Part shown: in pieces, positions 34,697 to 45,600 of the stretch
Position numbering within the stretch: position 1 is the stretch's first letter
Layout of the letters: each line of letters starts with the position of its first letter
Assembly: GCA_948474755.1 (NCBI GenBank)
Contig: CAOLHI010000424.1
Location: 124,001 to 188,000, forward strand
Origin: Ctenosaura bakeri
Taxonomy: Eukaryota; Chordata; Lepidosauria; Squamata; Iguanidae
DNA: 64,000 nt
Reading direction: 5' to 3'
The notes under the pieces: generated by a model
Told to the model about the DNA's origin: nothing
Database searches by the model: none
Seen by the model: only the letters and a program-made list of their open reading frames with translations
Translations under genes and position numbers: made by a program

Positions 34697-36043
34697 TACC
34701 GTATATCCTCATTTATAGGACGACTGGCGTATAAGACGACCCCCAACTTTTCCAGTAAAAATATAGAGTTTAGGATATACTCGCCGTATAAGACCACCCC
34801 TCTTCCAACGCACACCAAATAAAAATTAAAAAAACATCAGATTTGATTTCAATATGGTAATTTTAATTCAAAGGCTTATGACATGCAGGTACTTAGCAGG
34901 AAAACTGTCGCTTATAAACATAAGGCTGTTTGTCATCAAACATGTAAACATAAAACAGTGCAAGTGGATTAAACTTTTCCTAATTCACTCTATAGCTTAA
35001 AAGAAGGACAAGACAATAAACCCATGGGAGCTGCCATGCTGTTTGTTTTCTAAGCTGTCAACCAAACTGGAACTGATGATGATAGGAGGAAGATAACAAA
35101 CGATAGAGAGAGAGCAATGCTAGCATGACAGTTTCCCTTTAAAAGCCTTCAAAATCCTCCTGTTCGTCATCTGATGTCATAAGTACATCAATGAGATGTA
35201 ATAGGAAAACACAACAAAAAGAAAACAATACTTCTGTAAAGCAAATTAAAAGTGCCATAAGTTACCGGTAGCTGGCAAGCTTTTCTTTTCCCCCCTCCCT
35301 CCTCCCTTTCTTTAATTCATCCCTTCCTGCTCTTCCTCCACCACCCCCCTCACCTCCTCACTTACCCTCTGTTTACCTTAAAGGAGACTCTTTCGTCTGA
35401 AGGGAGAGCCAAATGTTATTGATTGGTAGCTGGCAAGCTTTTCTTCCCCCCTCCCTCCTCCCTTTCTTTAATTCATCCCTTCCTGTTCTTCCTCCACCCC
35501 CCCCCACGTCCTCTCTTTTCCTCTTCTGGTTTGATTGTTGGGCAACTCGGGAGGATCTTTATGAGCTGGTTGCCAGAAGGCCTGGCCACCCCATTTCCTT
35601 GCCTGCATCCTGCCATCACAGATGCATTTTCACTAGGCTACCCTCCCTCCCTCTTCCTTCTCATCCTCTCTTCAGTAGTGCTGGCTGTGGAATTTACCAT
35701 AACTCACGAGCAACAGCATACGAACAACAATGGTGAGCTTCTATTCATGGGTATTTATTTATTTATTACCGGTAATATGCATATCCTCCTGACTGGGGTG
35801 GTGTAGGGTGGCGGGGGAGGGCGGGGAGTTGTTTTGGGGCAGGCGATGGCAGCAGCAGAGAGTTGCCTCAGCGGCGGGGGAGGGCGGGGGAGTTGTTTTG
35901 GGGCAGGCAAAGGCGGCGGCGGTGGCAGAGACTTGCCTCAGCAGTGGGGGCCGGCGTTTGGGCCGGCGTCTAAGACGACCCCCCAACTTTTGAAAAGTTT
36001 TTTGGGGGTTAAAAAGTCGTCCTATACATGAGGATATACGGTA
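34697..36043. mobile_element. 1.35-kb inverted-repeat DNA transposon
   Basis: TACCGTATATCCTCATTTAT..GGACGAC at the left pairs with GTCGTCC..ATACATGAGGATATACGGTA at the right (about 28 bases, few mismatches). ATAAGACGACCCCCAACTTTT recurs subterminally at both ends. No transposase frame. Interior has a roughly 85-base direct duplication and GC-rich GGCGGGGGAGGGCGGGGAG repeats. Confidence 0.8.
35267..35507 (+). repeat. Internal direct duplication
   Basis: GGTAGCTGGCAAGCTTTTCTT followed by the same C/T-rich 60 bases occurs at 35267 and 35425, 158 bases apart and nearly identical. Confidence 0.9.
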
Positions 36044-36275
36044 TTTATTTATTTATTTGTATCCCGCCCTCTCCATATGGATCGAGGCAGCGAACAACTT
36101 ACAAATAGCATGTATTTTGAAACATTTCTATACATGCCTCCAACAAGCTGGGTACTCATTTTACCGACCTGCGAAAGGATGGAAGGCTGAGTCAACCTTG
36201 GAGCCAGGCAGGATCGAACTTACAACCTTGTGGCTTGCAGTACTGGCATTTCACCACTGCGCCACCAGGGCGCAG
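36044..36275 (-). mobile_element. tRNA-derived SINE with LINE-like tail
   Basis: On the minus strand: A box GTGGCGCAGTGGTG, B box AAGTTCGATCCTG, body GGTTGACTCAGCCTTCCATC, then tail GTTGTTCGCTGCCTCGATCC..GGGATACAAATAAATA. Its tail region is shared with 57255-57395. Confidence 0.75.
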
Positions 36276-36516
36276 TACCACAATAGCATGGGACACTTAT
36301 GCAACCCAGATTTCAGCCACTCCTGCTATAAAACTCAGCAGCTGAAAAACAGTAAGTGATTATTTTCTCAGTGACTCGAGTCATCCGCTCGGTCTGGTAG
36401 GGATAGGTGTCTTCTGGTTTTTTTGCCTATCCACCAATGAAGAAAACTGTCCTTTCATCCTTAGATGGATTAAGCAGCATCTCCTAATCATTTTAGTTTG
36501 CTTCCAAAGTACTTAC

Positions 36517-36600
36517 TTTATACAGCACTTCTTGGTTTGCTTGTTAACAGCCTTCCAACGTATGTCCACCCTTACCATAAGTAAAGGGAAATGAAAGTAA
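36517..36600 (-). other. Orphan MS4A-type leader exon (predicted)
   Basis: Donor AAAGTAAGTACTTTGG at 36517-36516 and a promoter-like region resembling gene A's leader (GGGAAATGAAAGTAAT, then CTCTTGCCCT at 36631 versus 17750). Lies between gene C's last exon and gene B's nearer leader. Could be an alternative distal first exon of gene B or a relic of a lost paralogue. Confidence 0.45.
36587..36597. promoter_or_regulatory. ETS-IRF composite motif, orphan leader
   Basis: GGAAATGAAAG, an exact fit to the GGAANNGAAA consensus for ETS-IRF composite elements. Confidence 0.5.
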
Positions 36601-36774
36601 TACGTGCTATTTATGAGGATCAGACTTGGACTCTTGCCCTAAGAGCATGATGTCCTTTGTCTCTGTCACTTGCTTCTGCTACAAAGTTTCTTATTCTTTT
36701 TCTGCTTCAGATATTCTTCCACTCCCTGAGTGAAAGGGTCGAAACCTTTGTCTTATTCTGTATCTTTATTTCAG

Positions 36775-37078
36775 CAACAGAGAACTTGTGGCCCTACAGA
36801 TGTTGTTGGATTCCAGCCAGTCGTGTAGGGATGGGGGGGCGATGGGGTGGTTTGCCCCCGGCAGCAATGTTTTTGGAGTGTCCTGGCTCGTTGCCCCCAT
36901 GCATCGTGGCCCCGCCCCTGAGCTATAGCCCCACCCCCTCCTTCCACGCACTCCAAGCTCCGCCACTGATTCCAGCTCCCATCAGCCTCAGCTGGAATGA
37001 CCAAGGACAAGAATTTGTGGGAGTTTTAGTTCAACAGCACCTGGAAGCCACAGATTCATCATCCCACTTCCAATCTGA
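36775..37078. mobile_element. hAT-type palindromic MITE with an internal insertion
   Basis: Left arm CTTGTGGCCCTACAGATGTTGTTGGATTCCAGC and right arm TTTAGTTCAACAGCACCTGGAAGCCACAG are complementary. About 130 bases of unrelated GC-rich sequence (36824-36960) split the centre. Confidence 0.65.
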
Positions 37079-37117
37079 GTCCTGATGCATGACTGGTCTT
37101 TATGAGTACGTATGAAA

Positions 37118-37343
37118 AAGCTGTGTAGTGTAGTGGTTTGAGTGTTGAGCTAGGACACTGGGAGACCAGGGTTCAAATCTCTACACGGCCACAGAAAGCC
37201 ACTGGGTGACCTTTGGTAAGTCACACTCTTTCAGCCTCGGAAGAAGGCAAAGGCAAAACCTCTCTGAACAAATTCTGTCAAGGAAACCCCATGAGAGGAA
37301 TACCATAAGTCATAAACAACTTGAAGGCACACAGCAACAACAA
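37118..37343 (+). mobile_element. tRNA-derived SINE (Sauria SINE type)
   Basis: A box TGTAGTGTAGTGGTTTGAG, B box GGGTTCAAATCTC, body GGAAGAAGGCAAAGGCAAA, tail CTTGAAGGCACACAGCAACAACA. Flanks ATGAAAAAG and ATGAAAAGG are a likely target duplication. Confidence 0.85.
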
Positions 37344-38341
37344 TGAAAAGGCAACCTATAGTTAGAGGGCAGAAGGAAAAATATGTAATATTCTCAGAGG
37401 CAGAAAATAAAGCTCTACCAGGGACAGAAACTTTTCCTTTCTCCTTCCCCTTTAAAAATGTATTTCCTATGTGCACCTAAGGAGAACAAGACAGCAAGTT
37501 ACAGATCCCTCTCCCTGCTCCACCAATTCCTGCTCCTCTCTTGATTGTATAAATTTTGCTTTGTGTTATGCTTCATCCTGCTTCCAGCCACCACCCAGCA
37601 GGGAAAGAAAAACGCCAGTGAGGATGGCAGGGGAAGAAATGATGCAGCAAAAACAAACAAAAAACAAAAAACACCCCCCCCCAAACCTATCCCTCACATC
37701 ATTCCTCAGAAACTACTGTTTGAATAACCATAAATTTTCTTGGAGGAAAATGGTATTTTAAATCCCGGTTGGCACTTAAAGAAAGTAATCAACATAGTTA
37801 CCGATCAATGTCTTTGGTTCCTAACTCTTGAAATTTCGTATTTTTATTAGGTAATTGTACTTTTCTTCTTTCTTCAGTTCACTGAGGCATTCTATATTTA
37901 TCTTAGACCAACACTTGAAAATTATGAGCTACAAGTAACTAATTTCTTATTAATTCTGTTCCCAAATAGCAAAGATGTATTGCATTATAACTTTAACTTA
38001 ACAAGGGAAAGCTGTTAGAAGAACTTTTACAGTTACTCCACATTCACTAGGGGTTAGGGGACAAGATCCTCATGAATATCTTAAGGCCTCCCCTCCCACA
38101 AGATATATTTATTGCACTTGCTGTCTCTCTTCCTCTCTCACTTGCAAACAAGCTCAGCGGGGTCAGTGAGTAGGTGCCAGAAGTGAGGGAGCAAACTGAT
38201 GAGAGGTTGGTTCTGGGCTGAGGAAACAGTTTCTCCTAGGTGGCAACCCTATTTCCCTGCTGGCCCTGCTTGTCTTTTCCCTCTCTGTGGGGCCAGGATG
38301 ACAATGGAAGAGTGGTGGCCTAACAGGCCAGTGCCTCCTCC
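37344..38341. other. Intergenic, no gene seen
   Basis: No family-matching coding sequence. A/C homopolymer tracts near 37653-37683. Confidence 0.45.
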
Positions 38342-39250
38342 TGTTACCCTGTATGTTGGGAGTCCCGGGAGGGGCGCCCAAATTACCAAATAAAAACACA
38401 CGATGGGGGAAATTAGACTCGAGCATTCTCTCAAGCTAATGAGAGGCAGGGTAACTCAGCTGGGATCTTTTAACCCTATGTGTACGGCGTCAGGTCAGAA
38501 GAGTAGCCAGACAAATTTTAAAGTAACAAAAATAGCAATTTTATTAAAAGACAAACAACAAACAAGACAACACATGCACACCACTAACTGGAAATAGAAA
38601 TGGAGAGTTTCAGGGGAATGGATAATACAACACCTTTTCACGCAGTCCTGGAGAGAAACGGAGGTTGAGGGGAGGAAACTCAGTGTGGTTTGCTGAGGGG
38701 ACAGCTTCGCTGGACAGAGCGGCAGCAAGGCTAGATGGACGTCCGAGGTGGTCTGAGCAAGTGATCCAAGAAGTCCAGTACGGGGTGAGCAATCCGAAGT
38801 GATCCGAGGAGGGCTCGGAATCGGGGACCTTTTATAGGGTGAATTGTGCCTACAGGCCATGCCATGCTTGGTGAGAACAAAGGAAATTTAGAGCAGGACA
38901 AAGGCGTTGGAAAAGGTCAGGTTTTACATGATGAGCTTAGCGCTCGATGACAATAGTATGCCCAGTATGCAAATGGCCCAACATAAAGGACTGGCTCGGC
39001 ACTCGGCCGGGCGTCTTTGTGTAAAGTTGCACTGAGCAAGTCGAGTTTGCAAGAAGGAGTGGTCCCTGAAGCATCAGAGAGGCATTAAGTTGCCTGCCTA
39101 AATGACGTTTGGAATGTACAACCATTAACGGCCGCGCCTACTACGTGCTCGTCCAGTGGCCCTTGCAAACACGTGGAGCAGGGGGGCAGAGAAAGGTCAA
39201 ATAAAGGTCAAATTATTTGATATCAAGAGATATCTAGTGCTATCACCAGG
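38342..39250 (-). mobile_element. Solo LTR (endogenous retrovirus-like), minus orientation
   Basis: Reverse complement aligns along its whole length with 12161-13023: CCTGGTGATAGCAC start, TTTGCATACTGGGC, CACCCTATAAAAGGTCCCCG (TATA), TTAATAAAATTGC (polyadenylation) and end CAGGGTAACA. The two differ by many substitutions and by an insertion after the TATA region, so they are not a recent pair. Confidence 0.8.
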
Positions 39251-39887
39251 CATGACAGAACCATGGTAACACTCTGACTGAGCTTAGAGCTCACTGCTAT
39301 GTCTAGTCCCTGCAGGGGGTCTGCCTTTGCCCGAACAGTCTTTTCCTTTGTTCTTTCTTGGCCAGGCGATGGCACTGAAAAGGATTGAACTCTGCCACCT
39401 CTGCCTGCTTCTCCCAACCTGCCCTCTCCTTCTAACTAGGTTGCATAGGCTGCTACCACTCTGTTGGGGCTTCTTCTTTATTGGGAAATGCCAGAGTCTG
39501 CCACAACTGCTGCACCCTAGCCGAGACTCTCTGTTCTCCTTTGGTGCTGCCTCTTCTTCCACAAATGGCAGCTCTGGGCTGAGGCACCTCCATCAAGGCA
39601 GCATCAGGGAGCCAGGGATACACCATCCTCTGATCCTCAGTTCTGCACCCCGAACACTCACAAAAGTAGTAGGGCTGCTGTTACCCCCCCTCAAAAAAAA
39701 TCTAAAGGGCAAAGTACTCCCCAAAGTAGGCAGTGACTCAAGGCACAGCAGTGACTAGATGTGAGCATGCTCAGCTTGAAGCTTACTAAAGCCTCTAACA
39801 GGGCACGGCTGGAACCTTGGACAGGAGCACTCCAATTCAGAGATAAAGATACACTGCAACTTTTTTTCACCAGTTCCCACTAGCAGC
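39251..39887. other. Intergenic, no gene seen
   Basis: A 143-codon plus-strand open frame (39327-39758) here is Leu/Ser/Pro-rich with no recognised domain. Regarded as chance. Confidence 0.4.
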
Positions 39888-40022
39888 CGTTCTCAACCTT
39901 TGATCTTCCAGCTGTTTTGGACTTCAACTCCCAGTAAGCCTCCACTGTCCTGGCCAATGATGATGGATTCTGGGAGCTGAAGTCCCAAACAGCTAGAAGA
40001 CCAAAGTTTGAGAACGGTTGTA
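39888..40022. mobile_element. Near-perfect palindromic MITE
   Basis: CCGTTCTCAACCTTTGATCTTCCAGCTGTTTTGGACTTCA on the left is the complement of the right end TGAAGTCCCAAACAGCTAGAAGACCAAAGTTTGAGAACGG with few mismatches. Total 135 bases. Confidence 0.85.
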
Positions 40023-40442
40023 AGCTGGAGTCCAGCTACATATTTGCCAAATCTTAGAAAAAGGGCTATGGCAGAGGAAACAGTTGTCCTGATGTTTGCT
40101 TGATGGAGCTAAAGAAGCTCCAGGTGTGTGGGAAAAGGTTCTGTAAAGTTCCTAGCTTTTTTGTTCTGCTTCAAATCAAAAGTCCTCCTTCTCTGTTTTG
40201 TAGAAGTCCCACAACTCCACCATTTTCGTACACAGCTTCTATACAAAACTACTTCCTTTTCTGATAGTATTGTTCATATAGATACATCCTGACCTTTGTG
40301 CAGCAAAAGACAGGGGATGGTTTTCTTCACTCAAGCATTCTGTTCAAACTTTGTGATAGTTCCTAATGGATATGCAAGGAAAGGCCTATCTGATCAGTCC
40401 CCAAGAACTTTAAAAAGCAGCTCTTTCTTTTTATAGGACATT

Positions 40443-40978
40443 GGCCCTTTTCGCATGCAACTTCGAATATGAAATGGCCATGGGAACAATGCAGAATCAT
40501 AAGGACAGTTCCGCATGACATCCTCGCGATCGTACGGCGATCCCGTAGAGATCCTTAAAATGATATAATGTGCAATTGCCACAGGATTGCTATGGGAGCG
40601 CTGCGCAATTGCGAGGACGTCATGTGGAAAAGACTTCGTGATTGCGTGGTGCTCCCGTAGCGGTCCCGCAACAATCACACATTATATCATTTTTGGGTTT
40701 TTCCCGAAAATGATGCGCGATTGTGCATTCCTCCCTCCCACACTTATCTGGCGTGCGGAACCTCAAGAAGTGCGATGGTTGTACTTCCTCCCCCAGCACA
40801 GCCTGGGAAAATACATGGCTGCACTGCAGAAGGAAGGGGCAGAGTTATCGCGCTTCCTCCCATCCAGCACGGAGCTGGTGTGGAGGGAAGTGCAGGGGAT
40901 GCAATTCCCTCCTGCAAGAGGCTTTTCGCGCGATCCCTGCACGATGCCAGCGACACCAGGTGAGGTGCGAAAAGGGTC
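40443..40978. mobile_element. Inverted-repeat DNA element of the GGCCCTTTTCGCA family
   Basis: GGCCCTTTTCGCATGC left, GGTGCGAAAAGGGTC right. Interior shared with 28906-29340, but with an additional inverted segment around 40500-40640 (GCATGACATCCTCGC against GCGAGGACGTCATG). Confidence 0.8.
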
Positions 40979-42581
40979 GTTATTTCCATACTAGGGACTT
41001 TTGTCTACTGTGTAGTTGAAAGGTTACATCTTTGGACTCGCAACTAGTGACAGCTTAGAAATTGGAGTTAGTAGATTACAGCTGTGGCCTTTTCTGGCTG
41101 AACTCACATATTAAAGATTTAAAGAAAGATGTTCAGCAGACAAATTCATTGAAAAGTGGAGATGATTTATACATCATTACAAAATACTGAGATAATATTC
41201 AACCATATATATTCATTTTTGACATAAACATTGGTTATATAAACTATACTGTAACTATATAAACATAATTCTTATGTACACTACATTCATATGGTCCTGG
41301 AGTAATTTCTCTATAGAACGTACTGTGACAGCAACAATGGACTATTAGCAATTTTCATTTTCTTTATATTCCTATTTGTAAATTTGTCCCTTCCTAATCA
41401 ACTATACTTAGACAAACATATACATATTTCAATTATCTATCACTGACATTTTTATATTACCTTCACATTAATAATAGAGTAGTTCTGGTGAGGGAGAGAA
41501 CGGTATTTTCTTTTAGAGGATGCTATAATTGGCCTTTTTGTGGAAGTGGCATCCCCTTTTATGAAAGAGAGAGAGCCACCTCTTTTAACCCATATTTTTT
41601 CAATGCTATCTTTAAATATATTTAATCTGGAAAAATGGAGGGTCATTTAAAATAACCAAAGGCTTTCAGTTAGTGATATATGGATCTCCACAGTTCAAAG
41701 TACGGAGGAACCAGAGAACGTTGCTGAGTATCATCCAGATATCTGACAACTCTTTCTGGGCTCCAGATTTGAATGTCCTTTACTGCACCCAAATATGAAC
41801 ATTCTCTGCAAGCTCTATTCTTCTTTAGTTGGTTATGGTGCCTGTGGATACACTGCAGGGTTTGTGGCCTTTATAGGAGAATTTTGGGGAAAGTAATCTC
41901 CAGGCAAGCCTATGCCACTCTGGTGAACTCTCAGTAAGTCTGTTACTGGAGAAAGTGTCTCCCGTATGTGTGTGCATATATACATTTTGTAGCAGGTGTG
42001 CCATGGTGGGAAGCATCAGTAAGGCTAAAGCTGCCTGATGTATTTTCCTAAGAACACCTTTGGTCCCACATATAGCACTTTTTGGCAGAATTCTTGTGGA
42101 AAATTAAGATGGCTGACACTTGCAACGTTTGCTGACACTTCACTTCAGACTGCAATGAATGCAAGAAAAAAGAGATAATGGAAAAAAGAGATGTCAGTGA
42201 TGAGTGTTCACCTTGGTGGGCTCTTTTCAGTTACATGGGCTGAAATGTGCAATGTGCCAGCCCAAGACCTCCCCTCAGTCCTGTCTGAGGCCTAATGTTG
42301 GTATCATTTCTTTTAGAAGCCTTATTACCATCACACTTTTTGTTTGTTGATTTGGGAAATTGAGTTGTGGGGATGATGCATGCATACCATTTTCAACTGA
42401 TTTTTTTTAAAAAAGAAAAAAGTAATCTACTAAAAGTTTCTACAGTGATATATAGTCTGAGTAGATAAGATATATTTGCAATATTTGAAAAACAGAAATG
42501 CTTAATATTTTACTCCTGAGGTGGATGGATGGTCAACACTGCTGGTGTGATGCTTCTCATAAAAACTCTTCCATCTGTTCT
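40979..42581. other. Region 3' of gene C, no gene seen
   Basis: AT-rich. Must contain gene C's 3' untranslated region and polyadenylation site, which I could not place with confidence. Confidence 0.5.
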
Positions 42582-42698
42582 TCATTCTGTCTGGGAAGAA
42601 GGCTCCACAGCATTATAGGCTGGAGGAGCAGTAGGATAGGTTTCAGGATGTGTCATCGCACCTCCATTGACAGTGTACGGCACATAAACCACAGCCTC
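42582..42698 (-). CDS. MS4A: MS4A gene C C-terminal exon
   Basis: Acceptor TTATGTTACAG, 38 codons and TGA. Cytoplasmic tail with VPYTV (shared with gene B) and PPAY, rich in Pro, Thr, Ser and Glu. Confidence 0.9.
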   Translation of the reverse strand, partial: EAVVYVPYTVNGGAMTHPETYPTAPPAYNAVEPSSQTE

Positions 42699-45600
42699 CT
42701 GTAACATAAAAAAGGAATGCAAAAAATACTGTCTTTGCTGTTACCATTGTCATTGTCTTCATCACTGTGGTAGTATAAAGTGCTACCACCTCTCTAATCA
42801 TCATTGTTTGAATACCATCTTAGTTCCACCAAACTCAGAAAGTGATTCTTACCCCACTGGGATAAAGTAGATATTGAGGAGAATCTGCATTTCCTACTAT
42901 TAACCTATTCTTTCCCCCAGAATAGGATTCTCCCAGAGATATGTGACTCAGCAATGACTGGTAAATTAAGCCCATTTTTTTTTTTGAATGACCAATTACA
43001 GAACAAGGCATGCTAAAAGTGAGATACAGAGGTGAGAAAAAGAATGTGCCATGACAAACAGCCTTTCACCACTTAACAGAGCTCCTCTTCTGAAAGTATG
43101 CTAAATTTATTATCTAGTTTGATCTTTCAGTAATCCTTGATACAGTGATAGTCAACTTAATAGTACAGTTGGCCCTCCACTGCAGGTTTGACTTTCACTG
43201 ATTTGATTATTTGTGAGTTTCTACAACCACTGCCCCCTATGTCAGGTGCTTCTTTTCCAAGGGAGCCTTCTCTCTTGGTGGCTCTGATCAGGCTGTGCAG
43301 CCCTTTAAAAACGTACCTCCTCCACTAGCCGCTGCTTGGCCAGCTAAGGATATTTGCAGGATGATTTCTCAACACCACAAATCTTCTTCTGATGCCCCCC
43401 CCACACACACACCAAAGGAAGCAGATGGCTAGAGAGAGGAAGTACAGCGACACCATGCCAACTCAACCCCTTTCCTTCTCCTGGTTTGGGCCCTGGGGGC
43501 CCCCTTCCCCCCTGACACACACACACTTCGATGTTCGCAATTTTTTTTCACTTTTACAAGGATCCTGAACTCTTAACCCTAGCAAATGTGAAGAGCCAAC
43601 TGTATTAGTTTCCCCTTCTCATTTTATGCTGAATGACCAGAGAGTCTGGAAAAAAGAAACACACATCTCATTTTTGGAGCTGTTATCCTGGAGCCATTTT
43701 GGAAGTATATTAGGGAGACAGGGCTGTATATTTACCACTGCTAGTTATATTCTTCTTACAAAGTAATCATTCTGTTATCAACCAGTTTGTCTCATCTTTT
43801 ATTTTGTTTCCTATTTCAAACTCAAACTTCTTTCACCTCAGGCTTGGACTGATAGGAGTTGCAGCCTAAAACATTTGAAAGTCACAAAGTTTGGCAAACC
43901 TAACAATATCCAACCTAGACAAATTAAGAAATAAGAAGTCCATATTCTTCTTCTGCTGCTGAAGGAAACAGAAATACATTTCAATCTGATTGGAGTAGCA
44001 AGGACATTTCAGCTGAGAAAAATCCATCCTGCCTCCAGCTGTACAGCATGGTATTCCACTCTCACAGTTGCTTGAAACTACCAAACAATGGTAGGGAGTG
44101 CATGCTTGTTGCCCCCGCTACAAATAGACAGATAGATCTGGCACTAACCAAACCTGTATTTCCTTATTGAGACTCTTTATTCTCATGCATATACTATAAT
44201 GTTTGTATATTTTGAGAGGCAATACTTTAGATGACAGTAACCAATCTTCTTTAGTTTGATTCCACACTAGCACCTTTAGCTGAAATTGTTACCCTTTCTT
44301 TGTTCACTCCCTTATCAAAGCCCCATTCATTTATGAAGTTCACCAGGAGGTCTTGGGCAAGTCACTCCCCCACTATCAGCTCCAATTAGAATAGACCCAC
44401 TGAATCAATGGAATTTACCTATGAGTTGACTCGCTTATTCAGTAATCAATACAGTAGGCCAATTCTACCTGTGTCTAACCAACAGAATTTAGGCCTCTAT
44501 CAGCCTAACCGGTCAGGATAAAAGCAGGGGATGCAATTATTTGTTTTATATACGTAAAAAAAGAAGAACAGGCTCTCCTAGTCAGCTAGGTAACATCCTC
44601 TCAAATTCCAAGTATGGTATCCAATGCTTACCGGGACACTTCTACAGCAGATCGCCTGGCACCCAAAGTGTGCTGCAAAAATGCAGATGAAGAACTCCAA
44701 CAAGCTGAACAAGATGACTAGGACACAGAGTCCAATACCTACAGACTAAATATGGAATCACAATTATTTTTGTGACAATGGGACTTTTGGAAAAAGGCAT
44801 CTCAACTACATAGCTCTTGGTTCAATTGAAGAGTCTAAATAACTCTAGGTTCAACTGCAGCACTAAGAAGTTCACAACTAAGTATAAAACATGTCACGAG
44901 TTTGGGGCCACTGTAGTAGCAAACTGGATGGTCAGAAAGTGTACTTGGCATATTATTTCTGTAGAATGAGAGAGAAAGGCTGTGGAGGAATACAGTGGGA
45001 ACATACACTGTCAAAAACTGTGATCGCAAGTAAGAAGCTGGGCAGGGATTTTCTTAGACTACAATATCAGAACTGGGTTCCCCATGCATGTTTTAACACT
45101 CTTGAGTTGATAATATTTGGGTTACACTCCCATAGGGGGAAAAAAAAATCACTTGAGATTCATTTGGTTTTCACCTCACATGTGAACGTCAGTATTTTAA
45201 GATAGAAGAAAAGCAATAAAATGCATTACAGTGGCCTCTTCTCTTTCATGAGGACTTAGAGTGCAGAACCCTTCTGAAAATGGAAAACCGGAATAACGTC
45301 CTCCTCCGCGATCTCTCTCCCATTATCTTGGCTTTTGTGTGCCAGGGCCAGAGGAAAGGGAATAGAGGAAGCACTCCAGAGGGAAAAAAGAAGGCTCATG
45401 TGAGCCTCCCCCGCATTTTCTTGCCTATTGCCATGGGACAAGTTCTCAGTGCTAGGCCAGAGGCAAGAAAATAGGAGGAGGAACTTCAGAAGGGCAAAGG
45501 AGGGCATTTGTGTGCCTCCCCCATTTCCTTGCTTTTTGTCTGGGCATTTGCCTTCTTTCCCCCCACTGAGCAAAATGCAAGGGAATGGGAGGAGAACTGG

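Noticed and set aside
36180..36275. tRNA-like A and B boxes
   Set aside because: Head of a SINE, not a functional tRNA gene; no cloverleaf supported. The same applies to 2705, 31206 and 37118.
39327..39758. Open frame of 143 codons on the plus strand
   Set aside because: Leu/Ser/Pro-rich without domain, splice context or homologue among the other genes.
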